A stretch of 64,000 nt of DNA from contig NZ_FTLX01000001.1 of the NCBI RefSeq assembly GCF_900156125.1, positions 248,001-312,000 of the forward strand. Reading direction: 5' to 3'. Below, in pieces: positions 18,571 to 27,906 of this stretch. Every line of letters begins with the position of its first letter. Position 1 is the stretch's first letter. A model generated the notes under the pieces. It was not told where the DNA came from and did no database searches. It saw nothing but the letters and a program-made list of their open reading frames with translations. Made by a program: the position numbers and the translations under genes. The DNA comes from Domibacillus enclensis (GTDB lineage: Bacteria > Bacillota > Bacilli > Bacillales > Domibacillaceae).

Positions 18571-18667
18571 TTGATATTTTTTGAAAATTGGTGTATGATT
18601 TACTTATCGACTAAGCATATATTGAGTATGCGACTGGGGTAAGGTGTTAGCGCACCTGCCCTTTTTT
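18571..18667 (+). ncRNA. Candidate ~60-nt small RNA
   Basis: Promoter TTGATA (18571-18576), 17-nt spacer, TATGAT (18594-18599); start expected near 18606. A hairpin (18636-18661, GGGTAAGGTG with CACCTGCCC) and a T6 run end it near 18667. No ORF fits. It lies opposite the leader region of the HTH gene, where plasmids often place replication-control antisense RNAs. An inverted pair GCATACTCAAATA / TATTGAGTATGC (about 18549 and 18620) flanks its promoter. Confidence 0.45.
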
Positions 18668-18671
18668 GTGT

Positions 18672-19676
18672 TCATTTCTTTTTTGTTAATGAGGTTCGAG
18701 TTTTTTTAACCTTTTTCTCATTTAAATGTTTGATTGGACTAAAGTTTTCATGTTGATCTTTAATCGTGTCATCCAGTACATGCGAATATATGAGAGTTGT
18801 TTGGATATCTGCATGCCCCAGTATCTTCTGAAGCACCCGTATTGACCCTCACGCTTTGATAAAGTGACAACTAGCACTGTGCCGAAAAATATGAGGATGA
18901 ACACGCTTATCAATTCCTGCTCTTGCAGTAATCTCATGTAAATGCTTTCTGGCTGCATCTGCTCCTAGTGGATTTCCTGCATTAGTTAAGAAGATGAAAT
19001 CCGATTCAAACTCTTCAGTTTCATCCATCAATTTCTCCAGTAAATTTAAAGTCTTCTTTGTGACTGGAACAATTCTATATACACTATTTTTTGTTTTATT
19101 AAAAGTGATAGAACCATGCTCAAAATCAATATCATGCCTCTTAAGCGCTAATACCTCCCCGATACGCCCGAATGAATCAAGAAGTACATGAATTAAGCAA
19201 TATGCCCGAAAGTCTGCATACCAACTTTTATCAAGGGAATTCAGTATTTTAGTTATTTCCTGATCAGTTAATATGTCTACGTGTTTCTGTTGCTGTTTAA
19301 TGTTCTTCAATGTTGAAAATGGATTCTTTTCAAGGTGCCCCTCATCAATCAAACACGAAAATGCAGCCTTTGCTAATCGTAAATAAGAGTTAGCCGACGT
19401 TACATTGACACCGATTTTCTTTTCTCTATTCCATCTAACATTTTTAAATTGTTGCTTTTCATGTAACTGCCACTCAATGAATCTTCGTGCATCTTCGATG
19501 GTTAAATTTTCCATGTATTTGTTTTTGGCAAAACAGCGTTCAAAATCATTAAACAGTTTATTGTAATTGGTGATTGTGTGTTTCGATAAGCCTTCCATTT
19601 TTTTGATACGAATAATTATGTCTCTGGCTTTCTCTACAGTTAACTTGTGTTGAATTTTTGTCTTTTTAGGCAACAA
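18672..19676 (-). pseudogene. Tyrosine recombinase with an in-frame TGA
   Basis: 334 codons. An N-terminal core-binding domain (HTITNYNKLFNDFERCFAK) is followed by a catalytic domain with Arg in SFGRIGEVLAL and HIFRH. An in-frame TGA (18849-18851) follows CHFIKA. The same frame then continues as GSIRVLQKILGHADIQTTLI, then YSHV with the catalytic Tyr, and ends at 18672. The remnant at 9567 has ERGGSMRV at this point, so the TGA replaces a sense codon. The product lacks the nucleophile unless the stop is read through. It lies next to the ackA 3' end and is the likely integrase of the block. Confidence 0.85.
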
Positions 19677-19718
19677 AAAATCCCCCTTTCTGTACTTGAT
19701 TCAGTACAAAAAGAAGGA
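19675..19718 (-). terminator. Probable ackA terminator overlapping the recombinase start
   Basis: On the minus strand TGTACT pairs with AGTACA, with flanking CTTCTTT/AGAAAG pairing, then GGGGG and a T6 run. The GGGGG also serves as ribosome site of the recombinase, so ackA read-through and recombinase translation share this spot. Confidence 0.4.
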
Positions 19719-19816
19719 TTAGGGGTCATTTGTGGTTATGGTCACGAATGAACGTATTCACCTGTTATCTAACATTGTAACCATCATCAATCATCCACAA
19801 ACATAGCTAGAAAGCT

Positions 19817-21010
19817 TTATACGCCTGCTAAACGAGAAACGTCACGGGCGATCATCACTTCTTCGTTTGTCGGGATGACGATGACTTTTACCGGTGAGTG
19901 CGGGTAGCTGATGAACTGCTCTTCACCGCGCACGTTGTTCAATGCCGGGTCCCAGTAAACGCCCATGAATTCAAGGCCGTTCATAATACGGGCACGAGAA
20001 GCGATGTCGTTTTCGCCGATACCGGCTGTAAAGATGATCGCGTCTACGCCGGACATACGAGCGGCATAGGAGCCGATGTATTTGTGAATGCGGCTTGCGA
20101 ATACTTCAAGGGCTGTAATCGCACGCTCGTTGCCTTCTTCGGCTGCTTTGGACAGGTCTCGAAGGTCACTTGACACACCGGATACACCCAGCATACCGCT
20201 TTTTTTGTTTAAAGTGTCGAGTACTTCGTCCGCTGTATGACCCGTTTTCTCCATAATAAATGGCATTAAAGCCGGGTCAATATTACCGGAACGTGTCCCC
20301 ATGGCTACACCGGCAAGCGGCGTGAAGCCCATTGATGTATCGATCGATTTTCCGCCTTCGATAGCGGCAATGCTGGCGCCGTTTCCGAGGTGGCAGGAAA
20401 TCAAGCGTAAATGCTCAATCGGACGTCCGAGAAGGGCTGCCGCACGCTCGGACACATATTTATGCGATGTGCCATGGAAGCCGTATTTACGGATGCCGTA
20501 TTCTTTATAGTACTCGTACGGAAGGCTGTATAAAAATGATTTTTCCGGCATCGTCTGGTGGAAGGCTGTGTCAAATACCGCAACAGCCGGTACATTTGGC
20601 AGCACTGCCTGGAATGCTTTAATGCCTGTGACGTTCGCCGGGTTATGAAGCGGCGCCAGCTCTGACAACTCTTCAATTTGAGATAATGTTGCTTCGTCAA
20701 TCATCGCGGAGTCATTGAATTTTTCTCCACCGTGCACGACGCGGTGGCCGATTCCATCAATTTCATCCAGTGAAGCGACGATTCCGTTCGAAACAAGCTT
20801 TGAAAGCAGCATTTGAACCGCAACGGCGTGGTCGGGAATGTCCGTTACTTCTGTGTCATTTGTGCCGTCCGGCTTTGTAATAGTAAATACGCCGTCTGTC
20901 AGGCCAATCCGCTCGACAAGACCTTTCGTCAGAACCGTTTCCTCCGGCATTTCAAACAGCTGAAATTTTAATGATGAACTCCCTGCGTTTATTGCAATTA
21001 CTTTAGACAT
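19817..21010 (-). CDS. ackA: Acetate kinase
   Basis: 397 aa. It makes ATP and acetate from acetyl phosphate and ADP (and the reverse) in overflow metabolism. Signatures are [15 protein letters not shown] at the N-terminus, [36 protein letters not shown] and [10 protein letters not shown]. The start is the ATG at 21010 after GAGGAGGAAAAT; a longer frame upstream lacks a ribosome site. The last codons are partly duplicated at 6.9 kb. A CcpA-like half site lies upstream, as expected for a gene activated on sugars. Confidence 0.97.
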   Translation of the reverse strand: MSKVIAINAGSSSLKFQLFEMPEETVLTKGLVERIGLTDGVFTITKPDGTNDTEVTDIPDHAVAVQMLLSKLVSNGIVASLDEIDGIGHRVVHGGEKFNDSAMIDEATLSQIEELSELAPLHNPANVTGIKAFQAVLPNVPAVAVFDTAFHQTMPEKSFLYSLPYEYYKEYGIRKYGFHGTSHKYVSERAAALLGRPIEHLRLISCHLGNGASIAAIEGGKSIDTSMGFTPLAGVAMGTRSGNIDPALMPFIMEKTGHTADEVLDTLNKKSGMLGVSGVSSDLRDLSKAAEEGNERAITALEVFASRIHKYIGSYAARMSGVDAIIFTAGIGENDIASRARIMNGLEFMGVYWDPALNNVRGEEQFISYPHSPVKVIVIPTNEEVMIARDVSRLAGV

Positions 21011-21092
21011 ATTTTCCTCCTCGTGGTCGAACAATTTATCTCTATATATAGGAATAACGTGTTCCGGGCAAAATAGCAAGCATTCCTTCTCT

Positions 21093-21107
21093 CGTTAACC
21101 GTTTACA
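21093..21107 (-). promoter_or_regulatory. Possible CcpA (cre) site upstream of ackA
   Basis: TGTAAACGGTTAACG on the minus strand. The first half TGTAAACG fits the cre consensus; the second half has mismatches. The position, about 80 bp before the start codon, suits CcpA activation of ackA. Confidence 0.35.
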
Positions 21108-21227
21108 CGAAATAATAATTATTTTCCGACAAATTGATTCCATGTCTCCTATCTGCTGCTTCATGTGGAAAAAATTCTTGCTTTGTTCTCTTTCATGACG
21201 CCTGTTCTTTCTGTTTTTATCTTATAT

Positions 21228-21254
21228 TAAAATAATGTAGGTTTTTGTCGATAA
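21228..21254 (+). promoter_or_regulatory. Sigma-D promoter of hemAT
   Basis: TAAA (21228-21231), 15-nt spacer, GTCGATAA (21247-21254), 6 of 8 with the motility consensus GCCGATAT. Confidence 0.55.
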
Positions 21255-21307
21255 AAGCAGTACACTATACCCATTAACATACCTTTACAGGTAAAGGAGT
21301 GGTTCTT

Positions 21308-22606
21308 TTGAAGCTGTTTAATCGTTCATCTCAACAAGTGGTTCCTCTCGTCCGCCCCGAAGACCGGACCCGGACAGAATTAACGGTGGCCCCCCATTCT
21401 GAATTGGCCAGACAAATTTCCATGATCGGGCTTACAGCCGGAGATTTAGCTATCGTTCATGCGATGAAACCCGTGATGGCGCCCAACCTCGATCAAATAG
21501 TCGATGTTTTTTATGCAAGCATTACTAAGCAGCCGGGACTGCTTCATATTATAGAATCACACAGCTCCGTTGAACGGCTGAAGAAAACGCTTCACCGCCA
21601 TATCGGCGAACTGTTCGACGGCCGGGTTAACGATGAATTCATCGAAAAACGGTACCGGATCGCCCACGTGCACGTACGTGTCGGGCTTGAAACGAAATGG
21701 TACATGTCCGCTTTTCAAAATCTGCTTAATTCCATGACGGAATTAATTGTTGTGCAGCCGTGGTCAAACGAAGAAAAGGTTTCAGCCATTCAAGCGATCA
21801 CCAAATTGTTAAACGTGGAACAGCAAATTGTGCTGGAGGCGTATGAAGAGCGCAACAATACGATTCGAGCCGAAGAAGCTGAACGAAAACAAGAGCTCAG
21901 CCAGCGGGTTTACGCGATTTCACAGGAACTTGCCGCTGTATCAGAAGAAACAAGTGCCTCTGTCAAGGAGCTGGTTCAGCAGTCTCACACTATCAGTCAG
22001 ATTACGAGTGAAGGAAAACTGCAGGCCGACCAGTCTGAGCTGCATTCCATTGAAGGTCAAAAGCAGCTGAAGGAGCAAAGTGCTAAGCTGTCCGATATTC
22101 AGTCATCTGTTTTTCACATTCAGCAGTATTCCACAGAGCTGACCGAAATATCCCAGCGGATCGTCGAGGTTATCGCGATTGTCAGCAATATTGCCGGTCA
22201 AACGAATTTGCTTGCCTTAAATGCATCCATCGAAGCCGCCAGAGCAGGCGAGCACGGGAAAGGATTTGCGGTTGTCGCTGAAGAAATTCGCAAGCTTTCT
22301 GACCAGACAAAGCAGTCAACAGCGAATATTTCTGTTCACATTATGAAAACGAATGAGCTGATCAACCTGATGAGCGGAATGGTCGAAAACGTCAACAGCC
22401 TTGTTGATAACGGCATTGTAGAAATGGATAAAACCGGCGAGGGCTTTTCACAGCTGATTTCTTTGATCAGCAGAACAAAACAGCAAAACGTCTTGATTGA
22501 TGAAAAAATGGAGCAGTTTATGACGGGCATTCAAGAAATTGATAAGGCTTCAAGTGAAGTTTCACACTCTGCTATAACGTTAAACGATGTAACTGAATCC
22601 ATATAA
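21308..22606 (+). CDS. hemAT: HemAT-like haem aerotaxis transducer
   Basis: 432 aa from TTG 21308 (AAAGGAG 9 nt upstream; an in-frame GTG at 21299 overlaps that site). A globin-coupled-sensor domain fills residues 30-180, with the proximal His expected in [10 protein letters not shown] (about residue 122). A soluble methyl-accepting signalling domain follows, with the tip sequence [20 protein letters not shown] (about 300-320). There are no membrane spans. It senses oxygen and signals through CheA. A sigma-D promoter precedes it. Confidence 0.92.
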   Translation: MKLFNRSSQQVVPLVRPEDRTRTELTVAPHSELARQISMIGLTAGDLAIVHAMKPVMAPNLDQIVDVFYASITKQPGLLHIIESHSSVERLKKTLHRHIGELFDGRVNDEFIEKRYRIAHVHVRVGLETKWYMSAFQNLLNSMTELIVVQPWSNEEKVSAIQAITKLLNVEQQIVLEAYEERNNTIRAEEAERKQELSQRVYAISQELAAVSEETSASVKELVQQSHTISQITSEGKLQADQSELHSIEGQKQLKEQSAKLSDIQSSVFHIQQYSTELTEISQRIVEVIAIVSNIAGQTNLLALNASIEAARAGEHGKGFAVVAEEIRKLSDQTKQSTANISVHIMKTNELINLMSGMVENVNSLVDNGIVEMDKTGEGFSQLISLISRTKQQNVLIDEKMEQFMTGIQEIDKASSEVSHSAITLNDVTESI

Positions 22607-22685
22607 TGAGGTGAAAATCGTTCCTTGGAGCGGTTCTTTTTATGCTAAAATACGAAATAGATCATTCCGTTAGGAGGAGCCCCTT

Positions 22686-24548
22686 ATGCCGATGGAAAAG
22701 CGGTATCTTTTATTTCTTGCAGGTTTTGGAGGCCTCTATTACGGCTGGCTGTTTGTTTTTCAAAACAATGATTGGCTGAAAACGCTCGGAGGGAATGTGC
22801 TGACGCTGCTCGGTTTGGCTGTAGCGCTGTACTGGATCGTAAAAACCGTTCTGTCCCCTTCTGTCAATCAGCCCATTTTCTGGAAGCTTATTTTAAGCGG
22901 ATTGTCATTTTATTTTGCTGCGGAGTGGCTGTGGCTTTTATACGAAACGATCTGGCAGATGGACGTTCCGATTTTCGGGTTTTTAGATTTCTTTTTCCTG
23001 GCCCATGCGCTTTTTTACATTGCCGCTTTCCTTCATAAATTCAAACAGGAATACAAAACCGCCCGCACTGTCCGGATGGTGTTTGATATGCTGATCACGA
23101 TGACCATTGCGGTCAGCTTCAGCTGGCATTTTATTATCGGGGCCATCCTGGCAGATGTCGATGCAGCACCTGTGGACCTGCTTGTTACCCTGAGCTACCC
23201 GGTAACGGATTTAGGCTTGCTTTTAGCTGGCTGTACGCTGTTTTTCGGTTTGAACCGGTCAAACGCCAAAAAAGAAATGCTGCTGATTCTGCTCGGGCTT
23301 TTGGCTCAAATTACTGCAAACTCCATTTATTTATCTCTTATTTTAAATAACGGGTATGAATCCGGAAATATAACCGATCCATTGTACGTGTTATCCGCTT
23401 TGCTCATTGCATTGGCAGGCCGCCTTTACGGGGACGCGCCGGCAGTATCTGCGCCAGCACAAAAAAGGATTCGGGTGTTTCGTCTGCTCATTCCGTATGC
23501 AGGCGTCACCATCCTGTTTATCTTTATGCTGTTTTACGCGAGCTTTAACGCGCTGACGGTCGGCGCAACCATTTCCATTATCCTGCTTATGATCCGCCAG
23601 GCGTGGACCATTTATGAAAATCAAACATTATACGACCAGCTTTTAGAACGCACAGCCGATTTATCCATCAACGAACAGCGGTACCGTTCGCTGTTCGATC
23701 ATTACCCTGAGGCGGCGTACTCGGTGGATGTAACAGGCCGCTTTCAATCGATGAATCAGGCCGCTGCGGATTTGCTTGGCTTCGAGCATACGTCGGATGC
23801 GATCGGGATGGCAAGTACGACCTTCCTTTCAGCAAAAGATAAAAAACAAGTGGTGGTTCACACCCCTTCTCTGCTAAAGGGCGAGGCGTGCGAGTTCGAA
23901 ATTAGCCTTGAAAGCAAAGGACAGCGGCGGATTATCCACATCACCAGCATTCCGATTATTGTGGATGGGCAGGTAATCGGGATTTACGGCATCGGCAAGG
24001 ACATAACAGAACAAAAAAGCAAGCAAAAGCAAATCAAGCATATGGCTTATCATGACGCGCTGACGAATTTGCCGAACCGTCTGGCGTTTGAGAAAAAAAT
24101 GATGAAACTGATCCAGGAAAATCACCAGCCCTTTGCGGTGCTTTATATGGATTTGGACGGATTTAAACAAATAAACGATACACTCGGCCACCAGGCAGGA
24201 GACGAACTGCTCATTTCGGTGGGCAATCGGCTTTCATCGTCGATCCGTTCTGGTGATATGGCATCCAGACAGGGCGGCGATGAGTTTGCTTTATTGATCA
24301 GTGGCTTCTCCTCACTCACGGAAGTGGAAGAAATCGCCAAAAGACTTCTTCATTCCATCAGGGAGCCGCACACTGTAGCAGGACAAGCCCTTTCCTTTAC
24401 ACCGAGCATCGGCATTTCCGTTTATCCAAAAGACGGCCAATCACCTGATCACCTATTGAAAAAAGCAGACACCGCCATGTATCATGTAAAGCAGAATGGA
24501 AAAGGAAGCTATCAATTTTATGAGGATAAAGGAGCACTAGACACATGA
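22686..24548 (+). CDS. Membrane PAS-GGDEF diguanylate cyclase
   Basis: 620 aa. About eight to nine hydrophobic spans fill residues 5-310 and form an N-terminal membrane sensor. A PAS domain (about 330-440, RYRSLFDHYPEAAYSVDVTG) is followed by a GGDEF domain (about 455-615) with an intact RQGGDEF and the start DALTNLPNRLAFEK. It is therefore expected to make cyclic di-GMP. ATG after AGGAGG. It overlaps the next gene by 4 nt (ATGA), so the two are translationally coupled. Confidence 0.9.
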   Translation: MPMEKRYLLFLAGFGGLYYGWLFVFQNNDWLKTLGGNVLTLLGLAVALYWIVKTVLSPSVNQPIFWKLILSGLSFYFAAEWLWLLYETIWQMDVPIFGFLDFFFLAHALFYIAAFLHKFKQEYKTARTVRMVFDMLITMTIAVSFSWHFIIGAILADVDAAPVDLLVTLSYPVTDLGLLLAGCTLFFGLNRSNAKKEMLLILLGLLAQITANSIYLSLILNNGYESGNITDPLYVLSALLIALAGRLYGDAPAVSAPAQKRIRVFRLLIPYAGVTILFIFMLFYASFNALTVGATISIILLMIRQAWTIYENQTLYDQLLERTADLSINEQRYRSLFDHYPEAAYSVDVTGRFQSMNQAAADLLGFEHTSDAIGMASTTFLSAKDKKQVVVHTPSLLKGEACEFEISLESKGQRRIIHITSIPIIVDGQVIGIYGIGKDITEQKSKQKQIKHMAYHDALTNLPNRLAFEKKMMKLIQENHQPFAVLYMDLDGFKQINDTLGHQAGDELLISVGNRLSSSIRSGDMASRQGGDEFALLISGFSSLTEVEEIAKRLLHSIREPHTVAGQALSFTPSIGISVYPKDGQSPDHLLKKADTAMYHVKQNGKGSYQFYEDKGALDT

Positions 24549-25123
24549 ATATACTTTGGGATTTAGATGGAACGATTTTTGACACGTACCCGGCTATTGT
24601 AAACAGCTTTGCGGCTGTTCACGAAGCAGCGCACGGCAAGCCGGTTGACCGGGAAGAAGCTCTTCGCTGGCTGAAGAAAAATTCAAAGCTTGCTTTTGCC
24701 CACTACGGCATTTCAGACGACTTCCGTCCGATGTTCGCCGAGCTTGATCATAAAGAAGCAGAGGTCAGCTGCTTTCCGTTTGACGGCGTGAAGGACGTAC
24801 TCGCTGCTGCCAATGTGAATGTCATTGTCACCCACCGCAAAAAAGCGTCCACGATTGAGCTACTGACGAAATTCGGACTGATCGACTATTTCGATGAAAT
24901 CATCAGCCCGGAGGATGACGGATTTCCGCGCAAGCCGGATGCAGGCGCCTACAAATACCTGCACGAAAAGTACAACCTCGATTGGGCCGTTGGCGACCGC
25001 TCTCTTGACCTGATTCCCGCGCGCGAAGCCGGCATGAAAACGGTCGCTTTTCAAAACCCGGATATCGAAGCGGATGTGTACTTTGATTCCTATGATCATA
25101 CCTTTTACCAAAAAGTAAGATAA
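24545..25123 (+). CDS. HAD-family hydrolase (phosphoglycolate-phosphatase-like)
   Basis: 192 aa. Motif I is LWDLDGTIFDTY (nucleophile Asp 6), motif II IVTHRKK, motif III Lys in FPRKPDAG and motif IV VGDRSLDLIPA. An alpha-helical cap (residues 15-80) is present. It cleaves a phosphate ester; the natural substrate is unknown. Its start overlaps the stop of the diguanylate cyclase gene (ATGA). A terminator follows. Confidence 0.92.
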   Translation: MNILWDLDGTIFDTYPAIVNSFAAVHEAAHGKPVDREEALRWLKKNSKLAFAHYGISDDFRPMFAELDHKEAEVSCFPFDGVKDVLAAANVNVIVTHRKKASTIELLTKFGLIDYFDEIISPEDDGFPRKPDAGAYKYLHEKYNLDWAVGDRSLDLIPAREAGMKTVAFQNPDIEADVYFDSYDHTFYQKVR

Positions 25124-25136
25124 GTCCTTTGTGAAA

Positions 25137-25165
25137 AATCGAGCCTGATGCTGGCTCGATTTTTT
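25137..25165 (+). terminator. Terminator of the cyclase-HAD operon
   Basis: A 10-bp stem AAATCGAGCC/GGCTCGATTT with a short loop, then T5. Confidence 0.85.
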
Positions 25166-25267
25166 AAATTTATTGGAAGAATATAATTTTGTTATTAAAA
25201 AAAGCATTTATTATATATATTTTCCATGTACAATAGAAAGAACTACGACAAAAGGAGTAACGACCTC

Positions 25268-27223
25268 ATGAAATGGACCATTCGCAAAAAATTAATTCTG
25301 TCTTTTTTAGCCATCCTGCTCATTCCATCCGGACTGATCGGCTACTTAACGTATCAAAGCGCTCAAACAGAGATGGAAAAGCAGCTGCTTTCTTCAGCAA
25401 ACGAAAGCATCCATACACTTGACCGCTTAATTACAGATAAAATGAACGCCAAAATACATGACGCTGACATATATGCCAGTCTGGTAACAGCCAGCAGCGT
25501 GGAAGGCGAAGAAAGCCCCGACCTGAGAAGACGGCTTGACCAGTACGCAAAGCTTCATCCGGAAGTCATCAGCATTTACGTCGGCACACAGGACGGCGTA
25601 ATGATTCAGGAACCGCGTCAGGAGCTTGCACCCGACTATGACCCGCGCGACCGTCCCTGGTATCAGGAAGCGATTGATTCCGGTGGTGAAACAATCATTA
25701 CAGAGCCTTATATTTCGTCATCCGGTTCAAACGTTGTTACCGTCGCCCAACAAACAGCCGATCAAAATGGTGTCATTGGCATTAACGTAAAGATGGAAAC
25801 ATTCACAGATATGGCTTCGATGATTAAAATCGGTCAGGAAGGCTATGCGATTCTTCTTGACAGCGAGCGGAAGTTTATCGTGCATCCGACAGGTGAATTT
25901 GGACAGCCTGCTGAAGACCCTTTATATGATTCCATGTACAGTACAGATTCCGGTACATTTGATTATACGTTTGAACAGGACAGCAAAATCATGGCGTTCT
26001 CGACAAATGAGACAACCGGCTGGAAGATTGGCGGCACAATGTATACGCAGGAAATGACCGATGCCACTCAGCCGATTTTAATGAAAACGATCACGACCGT
26101 TCTCTTGTCGCTTCTCGCAGGAATCGCCTTAATGTGGCTAATCATCCGGTCGATTACCCGCCCGCTTCTTTCGTTAAAGAAAAGTGCGGACGTTTTGAGC
26201 AATGGCGATTTAACGCAGCCGATTGAATCGAATCGACGGGATGAAATTGGTGACCTCAGCCGCGCTTTCGGACAAATGGCACATAACTTGCGAGAGCTCA
26301 TTGTACAGGTGGATCAAAACACCGAGCAAGTAGCCGCAGCTTCCGAAGAACTAACGGCCTCTTCTGATGAGACGACTGCAGCCACCGGCCACGTCGCGGA
26401 TTCCATTCAAACAGTCGCCTCGGGTGCTGACCAGCAGACGAGCGCGCTTTCTTCTGTTCTGTATGATATGGAGCAGCTGCAGACAGGGGCCGGCACGATT
26501 GTAGAACGGATTGAGCACGTATCTAAAACAGCTGACGAAACGGTTTTATTCGCATCAGAAGGTGAAGAAGCCGTTCGGAAAACGGTCAATCAAATGAATG
26601 AGATCCAAGCGCACGTTCAGTCGTCAGACGCGATGATTCAATCGTTAAACAGCCGGTCCGCGGAAATCAACTCGATTATTGATGTGATCAGCGCCATTGC
26701 CAACCAGACAAATCTTCTTGCTCTGAATGCGGCCATTGAAGCAGCACGTGCCGGTGAGCATGGCAAAGGCTTTTCCGTCGTCGCCAGTGAAGTGCGGAAG
26801 CTCGCCGAGCAGTCTCAATCCTCAGCCAGTCAGATTGCCGGCTTAATTGAAGCCATTCAAAAAGACACGCAGCAGTCCGTCAGCTTGATGGGTCAGGCGT
26901 CACAAAGTGTCCAGGTGGGGATCTCCTTGTCGGATGACACCTCTGACAAGTTCAACGGCATCTTAAACGGCATGCAGCAAATTGCTCCGCAAATGCAGGA
27001 CGTTTCTTCCATCGCCGAGCAAGTAAGTGCAAGCGTCGACAAGCTCTCTGCGGCGCTGGATTCCGTTTCAGCTATTGCAAAAGATAACGCAGCGTCTTCC
27101 GAACAGGTCGCAGCAGCAACAGAACAGCAGCTCGCTTCCCTTGAAGAAGTAAATATCGCAGCGAAATCACTTTCCCAGATGGCCGAAGAATTACAGCAGG
27201 TCGTCCGGAAATTTTCAGTTTAA
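25268..27223 (+). CDS. Methyl-accepting chemotaxis protein with dCache sensor
   Basis: 651 aa from ATG 25268 (AAAGGAG 10 nt upstream; the frame is open earlier but without a site). TM1 is at about residues 10-30. The extracellular double-Cache domain is at 35-275, with [12 protein letters not shown], a mark of amino-acid-binding dCache receptors. TM2 is at about 278-300, HAMP at 302-355, and the signalling domain has [20 protein letters not shown]. It is a transmembrane chemoreceptor acting through CheA/CheW; the ligand is probably an amino acid or similar small molecule. Confidence 0.93.
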   Translation: MKWTIRKKLILSFLAILLIPSGLIGYLTYQSAQTEMEKQLLSSANESIHTLDRLITDKMNAKIHDADIYASLVTASSVEGEESPDLRRRLDQYAKLHPEVISIYVGTQDGVMIQEPRQELAPDYDPRDRPWYQEAIDSGGETIITEPYISSSGSNVVTVAQQTADQNGVIGINVKMETFTDMASMIKIGQEGYAILLDSERKFIVHPTGEFGQPAEDPLYDSMYSTDSGTFDYTFEQDSKIMAFSTNETTGWKIGGTMYTQEMTDATQPILMKTITTVLLSLLAGIALMWLIIRSITRPLLSLKKSADVLSNGDLTQPIESNRRDEIGDLSRAFGQMAHNLRELIVQVDQNTEQVAAASEELTASSDETTAATGHVADSIQTVASGADQQTSALSSVLYDMEQLQTGAGTIVERIEHVSKTADETVLFASEGEEAVRKTVNQMNEIQAHVQSSDAMIQSLNSRSAEINSIIDVISAIANQTNLLALNAAIEAARAGEHGKGFSVVASEVRKLAEQSQSSASQIAGLIEAIQKDTQQSVSLMGQASQSVQVGISLSDDTSDKFNGILNGMQQIAPQMQDVSSIAEQVSASVDKLSAALDSVSAIAKDNAASSEQVAAATEQQLASLEEVNIAAKSLSQMAEELQQVVRKFSV

Positions 27224-27242
27224 ATCAGTCTTTTATGGCTTC

Positions 27243-27327
27243 GGCGCAATTAAGCCGAATACGGCGCAATTCCGAGCGAATTGCGCCGTATCTTTTGGAA
27301 TTGCGCCCTCATCCAATTTATTGCGCC
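27243..27327. repeat. Word array, family A copy 1
   Basis: GGCGCAATT at 27243 and 27263, its reverse complement AATTGCGCC at 27279 and 27299, and TATTGCGCC at 27319. Word starts are at offsets 0, 20, 36, 56, 76. The central pair forms a perfect 14-bp hairpin. It lies between the chemoreceptor and the DoxX gene. Confidence 0.9.
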
Positions 27328-27397
27328 GACCGCTACGAGTTGACACATTCTCCTACCTTTAATAGGGTAAAAGGGACCCTGAAAGGATGTGTCTTTG

Positions 27398-27757
27398 TTG
27401 AAAACAGTGCTTAGATTGTTATATGGTGTCGGTTTTTTATTTGCGGGCATCGCTCATTTCAAGCGTTCAAAAGGGTTTGAAGCGATTGTTCCCGCTGTTC
27501 TTCCCTTTAAAAAAGCGATTGTCGCCATCTCCGGCGTCATTGAGATCGTGTACGGTGTACTGCTCCTGTTAAACCGGGGCACGACGTTTGTGACAAAAAC
27601 GCTCCCTGGCTTTTTAACAGCTGTTTTCCCGGCCAATGTATACATGGCGGTGAAAAACATTCCGCTCGGCGATAAAAAATTGCCGGTATGGGCTTTATGG
27701 GGACGCCTGCCTCTTCAGTGGCTGCTGATTAAAGGAGCTAAAAAAATAGATTCTTAA
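27398..27757 (+). CDS. DoxX-family membrane protein
   Basis: About 119 aa with four hydrophobic spans (residues 5-22, 42-60, 67-85, 95-112), the size and shape of DoxX-like proteins of unknown function. TTG 27398 is preferred, 10 nt after GAAAGGA; TTG 27395 and GTG 27389 are in frame. Several Lys-rich loops are present. It is monocistronic with its own terminator. Confidence 0.75.
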   Translation: MKTVLRLLYGVGFLFAGIAHFKRSKGFEAIVPAVLPFKKAIVAISGVIEIVYGVLLLLNRGTTFVTKTLPGFLTAVFPANVYMAVKNIPLGDKKLPVWALWGRLPLQWLLIKGAKKIDS

Positions 27758-27764
27758 CGGGTAC

Positions 27765-27797
27765 GTCCGGCACTGAAAAGCTGCCGGGCTTTTTTTT
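27765..27797 (+). terminator. Terminator of the DoxX gene
   Basis: GTCCGGCA/TGCCGGGC stem (with G-T pair) followed by T8. Confidence 0.85.
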
Positions 27798-27830
27798 GTC
27801 CATGAATTTGTCATATTTCCTTTCGTTTAT

Positions 27831-27846
27831 TGTGATTTTTTTCACA
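27831..27846. promoter_or_regulatory. Perfect Fnr box of nirBD
   Basis: TGTGATTTTTTTCACA, exactly TGTGA-N6-TCACA. A -10-like TACTCT lies at 27868-27873, placing the box centre at about -41.5, the activating position for Fnr. Confidence 0.8.
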
Positions 27847-27906
27847 TTAATACCTTTCTTTTTCCTGTACTCTTTATCGTAACAGTAACAAAGGGAGGGA
27901 CTTTTC

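Noticed and set aside
6925-19850. A prophage
   Set aside because: There are recombinases and an XRE repressor but no terminase, portal, capsid, tail, holin or lysin genes.
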